Source of the DNA: JBHHYU01 sp046757725
GTDB taxonomy: Bacteria; Desulfobacterota; Binatia; UBA9968
NCBI GenBank assembly: GCA_046757725.1
Contig: JBHHYU010000151.1
Location: forward strand, 1 to 5,470
Direction of reading: 5' to 3'
DNA: 5,470 nucleotides
This document shows positions 1 to 5,178 of this stretch, piece after piece. Numbering within the stretch: position 1 is the first letter of the stretch; each line of letters begins with the position of its first letter. A model generated the notes under the pieces. The model was not told the origin of the DNA. It did no database searches and saw only the letters and a program-made list of their open reading frames with translations. The translations under genes and the position numbers were made by a program.

Positions 1-36
1 GACCGACACATCGCCTGAACCTAGTTTTTTTAACAC
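1..36 (-). CDS. Possible start of an unidentified gene running off the left edge
   Basis: Read on the minus strand, a GTG codon at 36-34 opens a frame without stops to the window edge (MLKKLGSGDVSV). It is preceded by GGAGG (44-48 on the plus strand, complemented) with a 7-base gap, which is ideal Shine-Dalgarno spacing. The gene would lie about 150 bases downstream of the exported COG4315-type protein and on the same strand. Only 12 residues are visible, so no family can be named. The case rests on the ribosome binding site and the open frame, and chance is a real alternative. Confidence 0.3.
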   Translation of the reverse strand, partial: MLKKLGSGDVSV

Positions 37-119
37 GCTTACGCCTCCGGATGCCTGTCAGCGGATATGAAAAATTTCCTGGTAACTTTTTACGATCTCA
101 GGAAAGTGACTGCGTTTAG

Positions 120-139
120 GCGAATTTTGTACGATTCGC
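120..139. repeat. Inverted repeat 3' of the small exported-protein gene
   Basis: GCGAAT (120-125) and ATTCGC (134-139) are perfect 6-base arms around an 8-base loop. The repeat lies 46 bases past the stop codon of the minus-strand gene ending at 186. It could be a transcript-end hairpin, but no T run follows on either strand, so I do not call it an intrinsic terminator. Confidence 0.35.
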
Positions 140-185
140 TGGTACCCTTTCGGTCGCCGCAGCGTACCTCACCTGTTCAATCTCC

Positions 186-611
186 CTACGGCTTAACGAC
201 CCACCAGCGGTCGCCGAGTCCCTGGCCCTCGGTACTGCCCACGCTGGCATCCTCGACGTAGGTATACAAAGGTCGACCCTTGTAGGCATACTGCTTGGAG
301 CCGTCGGTACGTATGATGATGGTGAGTGGTGCGACCGGTGTGGGGTCACCGCGCTTGGGGACAAACGGAGGCCACGTCTCGGCACATCCGCCGTAACAGT
401 TGCTTTTTCCGGGGACCTTGTCATTGTCGAAAAGGTAGAGGGTCATACCTTTAGGGTCCACGAGAAAAGTCCCGAGCTGCCTGTCTGTGGCCGTTTTGAG
501 TGGCATTGGAACAGACTGGGCTAAGGCTAAAGAAGCTCCAACAAACGCGAAGCCCAATCCCAGCTGCAGGGTGAGTATTCTAAACAACGTTTTCCGCACA
601 AGTTTAGTCAT
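186..611 (-). CDS. Small exported protein, COG4315 / PF03640 repeat family
   Basis: 141-residue protein. Residues 1-31 form a signal peptide: basic MTKLVRK, a hydrophobic core, then a likely cleavage at ALA|Q (31/32). No lipobox cysteine is present, so it should be periplasmic or secreted and not lipid-anchored. The mature part has two units of the 'secreted repeat of unknown function' family. The first has LYLFDND (58-64) followed by C72 and C76 in NCYGGC and then TWPP. The second has LYTYVED (115-121), then GQGLGDRWWVV near the C-terminus. The aromatic-x-aromatic-x-x-D pattern defines the family, whose biochemical role is not established. The cysteine pair could form a disulfide. The start at 611 is chosen because GGAGGTG lies 3 bases upstream; an in-frame ATG at 635 lies upstream of that site. 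It appears to be transcribed alone, with long gaps on both sides. Confidence 0.88.
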   Translation of the reverse strand: MTKLVRKTLFRILTLQLGLGFAFVGASLALAQSVPMPLKTATDRQLGTFLVDPKGMTLYLFDNDKVPGKSNCYGGCAETWPPFVPKRGDPTPVAPLTIIIRTDGSKQYAYKGRPLYTYVEDASVGSTEGQGLGDRWWVVKP

Positions 612-614
612 AAT

Positions 615-621
615 CACCTCC
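615..621 (-). promoter_or_regulatory. Ribosome binding site that fixes the start at 611
   Basis: The complement of 615-621 reads GGAGGTG, a near-perfect Shine-Dalgarno sequence. It lies just before the ATG at 611-609, a slightly short spacing of 3 bases. It sits inside the longer frame opening at 635, so translation should start at 611. Confidence 0.7.
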
Positions 622-636
622 CAACGATAAAGCAAA

Positions 637-653
637 GGTCAACACCTATGACC
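637..653. repeat. Inverted repeat GGTCA-N7-TGACC upstream of the exported-protein gene
   Basis: GGTCA (637-641) and TGACC (649-653) are perfect 5-base arms with a 7-base spacer, 26 bases upstream of the start at 611. The position suits an operator or a leader hairpin. The same TGACC/GGTCA half-site occurs in opposite arrangement upstream of the ABM gene (2517-2536). Short arms make chance plausible. Confidence 0.3.
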
Positions 654-1085
654 AGAAGAGAGAAATCCCGACATGAAAAGTTTCGGTTGCCCTATTGCAC
701 GGTACGGCAAGACAGAGAATGCTTTCCCGGGGCACGAGGGAACCGACTCTTTCCTGTCATCCTACCCATCCCCTGATTAACCAAATAACCAACAAAACAG
801 CTCCTACCAGGAGCAGTCCAAGAGGACTGGTAGATCAGGTTGGGTGACGTTTTTCCTTTGGCATCGCGCACCTCTAGAGACAAAACCCTCGAACCGGGCT
901 AAAAGTTCCAACTTTGTAAAGCTCGCTCCTTTGGTACAGACAGGCCACTGACATTCTCATTCGGCCAATGATGTGGCAGGGTTTACGTGTAACCAGGTCG
1001 TATGCGATGAACTCAAGTCACCGTCTAACCCCACCATTATCTCGGCCGATTTTCCGGACCAAGAAATCACTACCCATTCACAAAA
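654..1085. other. Gene-free stretch between the two minus-strand genes
   Basis: No convincing gene lies here. The open frames at 692-883 (minus) and from 968 (plus) have no recognisable domain, and the latter overlaps the amidohydrolase. The stretch holds the hairpin pair at 800-833 and a short palindrome AAAGTT-CC-AACTTT at 902-915. No tRNA, transposase remnant or long repeat is seen. Confidence 0.6.
800..833. repeat. Two tandem perfect hairpins with an overlapping alternative pairing
   Basis: GCTCCT-ACC-AGGAGC (800-814) is a 6-base stem with a 3-base loop. It is followed by CAGTCC-AAGA-GGACTG (814-829), a 6-base stem with a 4-base loop; the two share base 814. A third pairing, CTACCAG (804-810) with CTGGTAG (827-833), uses bases from both hairpins and excludes them. 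No T run follows, so it is not a standard terminator. It lies about 250 bases past the amidohydrolase stop and about 190 bases upstream of the gene starting at 611. It could act in RNA in the 3' region of the first or the leader of the second. Confidence 0.5.
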
Positions 1086-2246
1086 TTAGGGACCTCTTTC
1101 CCCAAAAACTCCCTTGGCATTTTCGTAGGCGATCATCCGAGCGGCCTTCGGGTCCAGTGTGCCCAACACCTTTCTCATCCGTCTATTCCTTCTCTTGTAT
1201 TTTTCGGCATCCATGCGCCGGCGGAAAAACTTGTCATCCGTTCCAACCATAAAGCGCTCAGGCATTTCCTCGAACAGTTGCGCCCAATCCTCGTGCAGCT
1301 CTCGTTTTGCGTTATTTACCGGTTCTGTGTACCACCAGGACTTGAGTCTTTTAACGATCTTAAAATCCATCATGAGATTAGGATACCGTTGGAGCATCCA
1401 GCGCACATTGTCGGGATTGGTAGTTGACGTATGTGCAATGATCAGTTTCAGATTGGGATTGCGTTTGTACAGCAGCTCGATGCCAGCGAAAAATTTGTCC
1501 TCATAGGAGGTTCCCTTTGGATCGACAGTCTCGGCATGGAGTGTGATCCAGTACCCCCTCTTGGCGATTAAGTCGACGGCTTTCACAAACGGTTCGAAAT
1601 TCGGCGGATAGCGAATGATCGGTTGTCTTCCATTTTTATTGAAATGATACAACCCGAACTCGCCGACACCCGTATAGATGCCGCTGTCGAGGTCCATGGC
1701 AAGTCGCTGGAGGAACGCATCCAGGGCTTCCTTGGTATAGGTGTCGTAATAGGCATGGTGAATCCATTGGCCAACGGTGTTGCCGCAACACATAACTCTG
1801 ATAGTTTTTCCGCCGAGTTCTTTGAGTAGCTTGCGGTGCATGCGCCGTTTTTTGTGTCCGCCTATGCGCCCCTCATTGGGGGTTGGCATAACAACCGCCA
1901 GTTCGACCCCAGCTTCGCGAATGCCGTTGACAACCTCATTCAACTCCTTCAGCGACGTGTCTTTGTGGCTGCGCGTATTCAGGTGAACGTGTACGTCGAT
2001 CATAGGCCCTTGGTAAGGCTTACCGTAAGCACGTGCCGGGCGGTTGTGAGAGAGAAGTCGTCGGTCGATTTTAAAAGGTAGTTTGGGCATCGGCATCATC
2101 ACGTGCCGTCTTCTGACACGTCTCAACCTCTCTGGAGTGGGGGTCATAGTGTCGACGCCCTTCGGAACCGGGATGGGATTACCAAGGCTCGCTGGGACTC
2201 CTAACAACCATAAGCAGATAGAGAGCAAAACAATGCGTTCGTTCAT
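1086..2246 (-). CDS. Secreted metal-dependent amidohydrolase (amidohydrolase-2 / TatD-like TIM barrel)
   Basis: 386-residue hydrolase of the amidohydrolase superfamily. Residues 1-22 look like a signal peptide (hydrophobic VLLSICLWLLGVPASLG), so it should act outside the cytoplasm, unusual for this family. A Pro/Arg-rich linker (about 23-78) leads to the barrel. The expected metal ligands are all present: H86 and H88 in DVHVHLN, E196 in GVGEFG, H237 in TLHAE, H272 in IIAHTS, and D337 in MVGTDD. The C-terminal tail is very basic (FRRR, KYKRRNRRMRK, about 341-359). The family hydrolyses or decarboxylates cyclic amides, lactones and related acids; the substrate here is unknown. The ribosome binding site is weak (GAGA 10 bases before the ATG), but the signal peptide starts right at this Met. 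A candidate promoter lies at 2389-2417. It is divergent from the ABM/hydro-lyase genes. Confidence 0.88.
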   Translation of the reverse strand: MNERIVLLSICLWLLGVPASLGNPIPVPKGVDTMTPTPERLRRVRRRHVMMPMPKLPFKIDRRLLSHNRPARAYGKPYQGPMIDVHVHLNTRSHKDTSLKELNEVVNGIREAGVELAVVMPTPNEGRIGGHKKRRMHRKLLKELGGKTIRVMCCGNTVGQWIHHAYYDTYTKEALDAFLQRLAMDLDSGIYTGVGEFGLYHFNKNGRQPIIRYPPNFEPFVKAVDLIAKRGYWITLHAETVDPKGTSYEDKFFAGIELLYKRNPNLKLIIAHTSTTNPDNVRWMLQRYPNLMMDFKIVKRLKSWWYTEPVNNAKRELHEDWAQLFEEMPERFMVGTDDKFFRRRMDAEKYKRRNRRMRKVLGTLDPKAARMIAYENAKGVFGERGP

Positions 2247-2327
2247 TTTGAATTTTTCTCAAATTGGATCCTCAAATGGGGAAGATTTCTGACTCGGCCG
2301 GTTTTATTAAGCGACCCCTGATGGACC

Positions 2328-2376
2328 TCACACCGAAAGAGCTTCCCTATTCTTCGGTGTCACGGCTACACCGAGG
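2328..2376 (-). promoter_or_regulatory. Switch-like leader or clustered operator: three alternating complementary segments
   Basis: Three copies of one 7-8 base word occur in alternating orientation: ACACCGAA (2330-2337), TTCGGTGT (2353-2360) and ACACCGA (2368-2374). The middle arm can pair with the right arm (9 pairs counting one G-T and a flanking C-G, 7-base loop) or with the left arm (8 pairs, 15-base loop), but not both. In the minus-strand transcript this falls within the first 60 bases after the candidate promoter at 2389-2417. It could be an RNA switch controlling the amidohydrolase, or DNA half-sites for a repressor. I see no terminator hairpin with a T run after it. Confidence 0.45.
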
Positions 2377-2388
2377 GTTATACGAAAA

Positions 2389-2417
2389 ATTTTATCTCAC
2401 CCATGGACATAATTCAA
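2389..2417 (-). promoter_or_regulatory. Candidate sigma-70 promoter for the amidohydrolase
   Basis: On the minus strand, TTGAAT (complement of 2412-2417) is followed after exactly 17 bases by TAAAAT (complement of 2389-2394). This matches the -35 box at 4 of 6 bases and the -10 box at 5 of 6. Transcription would start near 2382 and give a leader of about 135 bases before the ATG at 2246. Confidence 0.45.
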
Positions 2418-2516
2418 CGCTGCTTTCATTAGGCCGACTGCGGCTTGTCTTCGGATGAGTTTATTGACCCTCCTGCGAGTGGGCGAAAAAGAGGTTAGCA
2501 GGCTTTCCTTCACACC

Positions 2517-2536
2517 TGACCATCGAAAACTGGTCA
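2517..2536. promoter_or_regulatory. Operator-like inverted repeat TGACCA-N8-TGGTCA
   Basis: Perfect 6-base arms, TGACCA (2517-2522) and TGGTCA (2531-2536), are separated by 8 bases. The right arm touches the TTGACA box at 2537 directly, the usual place for an activator site beside the -35 element. The symmetry suggests a dimeric regulator; its identity is unknown and no regulator gene is in the window. Confidence 0.45.
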
Positions 2537-2564
2537 TTGACACTCGATACCGTAGAGGAATAAA
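2537..2564 (+). promoter_or_regulatory. Candidate promoter for the ABM / hydro-lyase gene run
   Basis: TTGACA (2537-2542) is a perfect -35 box. With a 16-base spacer the -10 would be AATAAA (2559-2564), 4 of 6 bases; longer spacers give poorer boxes. The start of transcription would be near 2571, leaving a leader of about 120 bases before the ATG at 2690. A weak -10 with a flanking inverted repeat fits a promoter that needs an activator. Confidence 0.4.
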
Positions 2565-2689
2565 GGTAATGATAACTCTCCGGGAGAGGATGGCTCTAGG
2601 TTGATAGTTAGAAGCTTGAATTTGGCGTGGAAGGTACCTGGGAAACATCATAACCAATAGTACATCACAGAGTTCGGAAAGACCGGAAC

Positions 2690-2995
2690 ATGATCGTCGT
2701 ATCCAACCGAATCCCCGTAACCAAGGGTCACGAAAAAGAGTTTGAGTCTCGGTTTGAAGGTAGAGCCGGACTGGTGGATAAAATGCCAGGTTTTATCCGC
2801 CTAGAAATTCTCAGGCCCATACGAAGCGATTACTATGTAGTACTCACCTATTGGGAAAACGCAAAGGCTTTTCACGCCTGGACGGAAAGTCCGGAGTTCC
2901 AGGAGGCGCACAAGAACCGGCCACGCAAAGAGATCTTTGCGGGCCCCAATGTCTTCGAGATGCACGATGTGATTCAGATAGCGGAAAGGCGTTGA
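2690..2995 (+). CDS. ABM-fold monooxygenase, IsdG-like (possible haem-degrading enzyme)
   Basis: 101-residue antibiotic biosynthesis monooxygenase (ABM) fold protein, likely a cytoplasmic dimer. The family order is visible: an N-terminal strand MIVVSNRIPV, helix HEKEFESRF, then PGFIRLEILRP, YYVVLTYWEN and FHAWTESPEFQEAH. N6, W64 and H74 match the Asn/Trp/His catalytic triad of IsdG-type haem monooxygenases, including the ten-residue Trp-His spacing, and the length is typical. IsdG enzymes open haem to release iron. Here a haem role is inference, because no haem uptake genes are seen and other ABM proteins act on quinones or aromatics. Start: a weak GGAAAG lies 8 bases before the ATG, and the first strand begins at this Met. 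It is the first gene of the rightward run, 76 bases before the truncated VOC gene. Confidence 0.85.
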   Translation: MIVVSNRIPVTKGHEKEFESRFEGRAGLVDKMPGFIRLEILRPIRSDYYVVLTYWENAKAFHAWTESPEFQEAHKNRPRKEIFAGPNVFEMHDVIQIAERR

Positions 2996-3071
2996 TCGAA
3001 AAATCTTTGTCCCGTCAAGCGGAATCTGTCGTAAGTCATTACAATACTAGTGTTTTTCTAGATGAGGGGTT

Positions 3072-3224
3072 ATGTCAGGGATCGTTCATATTGCCTTAAA
3101 GGTAGACGAACTCGATAAAACCAGCGAATTCTACGAGAAGGTATTTGCCTTTTCTCCCGTCGAGACGAGCAAAGTGAGAGACTACACCTCCCAGAAATCA
3201 GAAAAATGGACCGGGAACTTTTAA
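3072..3224 (+). pseudogene. Truncated VOC (glyoxalase / dioxygenase fold) gene
   Basis: 50 codons beginning MSGIVHIALKVDELDK..FYEKVFAF, the classic first beta-alpha unit of the vicinal oxygen chelate superfamily, with H6 at the usual first metal-ligand position. Full family members are about 120-150 residues with a matching second half carrying the remaining ligands. Here the frame ends at TAA (3222-3224) after a low-similarity tail (SQKSEKWTGNF), and leuC-like coding begins 48 bases later. The other two frames after the break (to about 3260) do not resume a VOC domain, so most of the gene is deleted and not merely frameshifted. GAGG (3064-3067) lies 4 bases before the ATG, so a short peptide may still be made, but it cannot form the metal site alone. 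It could instead be a half-domain protein, which I think less likely. Confidence 0.7.
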
Positions 3225-3272
3225 ACGCGCACAGAGTTGTAGAGGTTTGTAATGCGAATTGAGTGATAAGTC

Positions 3273-4544
3273 ATGGGACAGACCATTTCAGAGAAGATCC
3301 TTAGTGGACATGCCGGGCAACCCGTCACGGCCGGGGATATCGTGGTCGCTTCTGTGGATGGGGCCATGGGCCATGATGCTCGGACTGAGGCTACCATGGC
3401 CCTGTTCAACGAGGCTGGTTTGGAGTCCCGATTTCCTGGAAACCGGCTCGTCTTTGTCCTCGACCATTATTCCCCCCCACCTAGTCCGCAACTGGCTGAT
3501 CTGCATCGTCGGATCCGCCTTTTTGCAGATCGATTGGGGGCCGTTCTCTACGACGTTGGTGAGGGGATCTGTCATAATCTCATGACCGAGCGGGGTCATG
3601 TGGCGCCGGGAGAGTTGATCGTTGGCACCGATTCTCACTCGATTACCTATGGGGCGCTGAACTGTTTCGCTACGGGCATCGAGTCCTCAGAACTCGTAGC
3701 CCTGCTTGCAACGTCCAGGATATGGTTCCGCGTTCCCGAGACGATCCGAGTAGAGTTGGAAGGGAGGCTCAGGCCCGGGCTGACAGCCAAGGATCTTACC
3801 CTTTGGCTATTGGAGCACATCCGAGAAGACGGCGCAGCCTACCGTGCCATTGAGTTTCAAGGTGGCGCCCTGGCCTCACTGAAAATGGATGCCCGTTTCA
3901 CCCTCTGTAACCATGCAGCGGAGCTTGGAGCGAAAGTCGCTCTTATGCCCTATGATGACAGGACAGAGGCCTGGCTCAACGGACGGGTGCAACGACCACT
4001 TAATCCTGTAGTTCCTGACACTGACGCCACTTATGAAAAGACGATGACCTGTAATCTCAGTTCCCTAGAACCTCGGCTCGCGCTACCGTCAAAGATTGAC
4101 CGGGTTGCCCTGGTCAAAGATGCAGGAGGTAAAACGGTAGACATGGCCTTTATAGGATCCTGTACCAATGGCCGCTTTGAAGACCTCCAAACCGCAGCGG
4201 AAATGCTAGCAGGCAAAAAAGTGGCTAAAAACACAAGGTTGCTGGTTAACCCGGGCTCCCGTGCAGTTTATCTCCAGGCGCTAGAGGCGGGGATCATCAA
4301 GACCATAGTAAAGGCGGGAGCCTCGGTTCTTCAGCCCGGCTGCGGGAGTTGCGTAGGAATGAACCGGCAGTATGTTCCCGCCAACGACGAAGTCATCCTT
4401 TCCACCGCTAACCGGAACTTACAGGGTCGCCTCGGTAATCCCAAAGCAGATATCTACGTGGCCTCACCTGCCACGGTGGCCGCCTCGGCGCTCACGGGAA
4501 GGATCACCGACCCACGGGAGTTCCTGATAGGGGAAAGACGGTAA
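3273..4544 (+). CDS. Isopropylmalate-dehydratase-like hydro-lyase, large subunit (aconitase family)
   Basis: 423 residues, the usual length of the LeuC-II / homoaconitase large subunit. It binds a [4Fe-4S] cluster through C297 (GSCTNGR) and C357 and C360 (PGCGSCVG). Other family marks are DH at 64-65, GICH (98-101), GTDSHS (118-123), YGALNCFATG, and NRNLQGRLGNP followed by IYVASPATVAASALTG near the C-terminus. The enzyme moves a hydroxyl group by dehydration and rehydration of a hydroxy-di- or tricarboxylic acid in the cytoplasm. Odd points are GIESSELVA where relatives have GVGSTDMA-like text, and CNHAAELGA where CNMAxExGA is usual, so the substrate may not be isopropylmalate. The stop is 4 bases before the small subunit start, so they should be cotranslated. 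The ribosome binding site is weak (GAGTGAT). No leuA or leuB is present, arguing against routine leucine synthesis. Confidence 0.9.
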   Translation: MGQTISEKILSGHAGQPVTAGDIVVASVDGAMGHDARTEATMALFNEAGLESRFPGNRLVFVLDHYSPPPSPQLADLHRRIRLFADRLGAVLYDVGEGICHNLMTERGHVAPGELIVGTDSHSITYGALNCFATGIESSELVALLATSRIWFRVPETIRVELEGRLRPGLTAKDLTLWLLEHIREDGAAYRAIEFQGGALASLKMDARFTLCNHAAELGAKVALMPYDDRTEAWLNGRVQRPLNPVVPDTDATYEKTMTCNLSSLEPRLALPSKIDRVALVKDAGGKTVDMAFIGSCTNGRFEDLQTAAEMLAGKKVAKNTRLLVNPGSRAVYLQALEAGIIKTIVKAGASVLQPGCGSCVGMNRQYVPANDEVILSTANRNLQGRLGNPKADIYVASPATVAASALTGRITDPREFLIGERR

Positions 4545-4548
4545 AACA

Positions 4549-5043
4549 ATGAAAATACAAGGGCGGGCTCACCTGTTGGGTGATTTTCTTAATACCGATC
4601 AGCATTTCACTAACAAGTACAAGTATGAAGGCAAAGGGATCGAATTTCTGGCCCAGCACGTCCTGGAGGATCTCGCACAGAATTACCCAACTCGGATCCA
4701 TTCCGGCGATATTTTAGTGGGAGGGACCAACTTCGGTGCTACCTCCACCCGTGAGCAAGCAATCAAGGTCATGCGCCGGTTGGGAATCGGTGCTGTATTG
4801 GCCAAGTCATTCTCTCGCCTTTTCTATCGCAATGCCTTAAACAACGGCCTTATGGTTTTCCAGTGCGACACTTCCGGCATTAAAGATGGGGATAGCGTCG
4901 AGATTGATACGGCGACTGGAGAAATCCTGGTCTCGGCGCGACAGCTGGTTATCCAGGTCCGTCCGCTTCCCCCGTTACTCCAGGCATTGGTTTCTTCGGG
5001 AGATCTTCTGAGTTATGTCAAGTCTCACCTGGACTGGCGCTAG
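4549..5043 (+). CDS. Isopropylmalate-dehydratase-like hydro-lyase, small (swivel) subunit
   Basis: 164-residue swivelling-domain subunit, the usual size for LeuD-II proteins, that closes over the cluster of the large subunit. It opens with GDFLNTDQHF (11-20), equivalent to the GDxxNTDxII segment. The active-site loop is GGTNFGATSTREQ (58-70), where most relatives have GGxNFGCGSSREH. S66 and R68 keep the expected catalytic Ser and substrate-binding Arg, while Cys, Gly, the second Ser and His are changed. AKSFSRLFYRNALNNGL (85-101) is typical. The loop set by YLxx in LeuD and homoaconitase, known to influence substrate choice, is YKYE (24-27) here. A substrate other than isopropylmalate is therefore likely, but which one is unknown. 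It starts 4 bases after the large-subunit stop, with only a weak upstream GGGAAAG. Confidence 0.88.
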   Translation: MKIQGRAHLLGDFLNTDQHFTNKYKYEGKGIEFLAQHVLEDLAQNYPTRIHSGDILVGGTNFGATSTREQAIKVMRRLGIGAVLAKSFSRLFYRNALNNGLMVFQCDTSGIKDGDSVEIDTATGEILVSARQLVIQVRPLPPLLQALVSSGDLLSYVKSHLDWR

Positions 5044-5163
5044 TGGGCGGATTAAGGAGGATAAGGGGGGCATTTTATTCGTTTGCAGATCGCCGGGGTT
5101 AGTGATAGGGGGATGAAAACAATCACCCTGGCTCAAAGATATGTTGGAGTCCATAAAAAAAGG

Positions 5164-5170
5164 AAGGAGG
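5164..5170 (+). promoter_or_regulatory. Strong ribosome binding site of the solute-binding protein
   Basis: AAGGAGG lies 8 bases before the ATG at 5179. It is the strongest plus-strand site in the window, in contrast to the weak sites of the ABM and hydro-lyase genes, which suits a periplasmic protein needed in large amounts. The remainder of the 135-base gap (5044-5178) shows no hairpin with a T run and no convincing promoter, so read-through from the hydro-lyase genes is plausible. Confidence 0.7.
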
Positions 5171-5178
5171 AATATTTT

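Larger units (their letters stand above)
2247..2689. other. Divergent intergenic control region
   Basis: 443 bases separate the leftward amidohydrolase from the rightward ABM gene. I see no convincing gene; the minus-strand frame at 2397-2657 has no recognised domain. The region carries one candidate promoter per strand, the alternating complementary segments at 2328-2376, and an operator-like inverted repeat at 2517-2536. Confidence 0.6.

Noticed and set aside
67..261. Plus-strand open frame over the left intergenic region
   Set aside because: It overlaps the 3' end of the exported-protein gene on the other strand, and it has no ribosome binding site or motif.
612..635. Longer start for the small exported protein at 635
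   Set aside because: The strong ribosome binding site lies inside this extension, and the signal peptide begins naturally at the ATG at 611.
692..883. 63-codon open frame on the minus strand
   Set aside because: Composition is not protein-like, no motif is seen, and it covers the double hairpin.
887..895. GGTTCGAGG on the minus strand, resembling a tRNA T-loop
   Set aside because: The flanking bases do not form the T stem, and no acceptor, D or anticodon arm can be built around it.
2397..2657. 86-codon open frame on the minus strand in the divergent region
   Set aside because: No recognised domain, no clear ribosome binding site, and it overlaps both candidate promoters and the inverted repeat.
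3040..3045. TACAAT as a -10 box for a promoter before the VOC remnant
   Set aside because: No acceptable -35 box lies 16-18 bases upstream.
3273..5043. Naming the hydro-lyase pair leuC/leuD
   Set aside because: The family is clear, but the changed loops and lack of leucine genes leave the substrate open, so no gene symbol is given.
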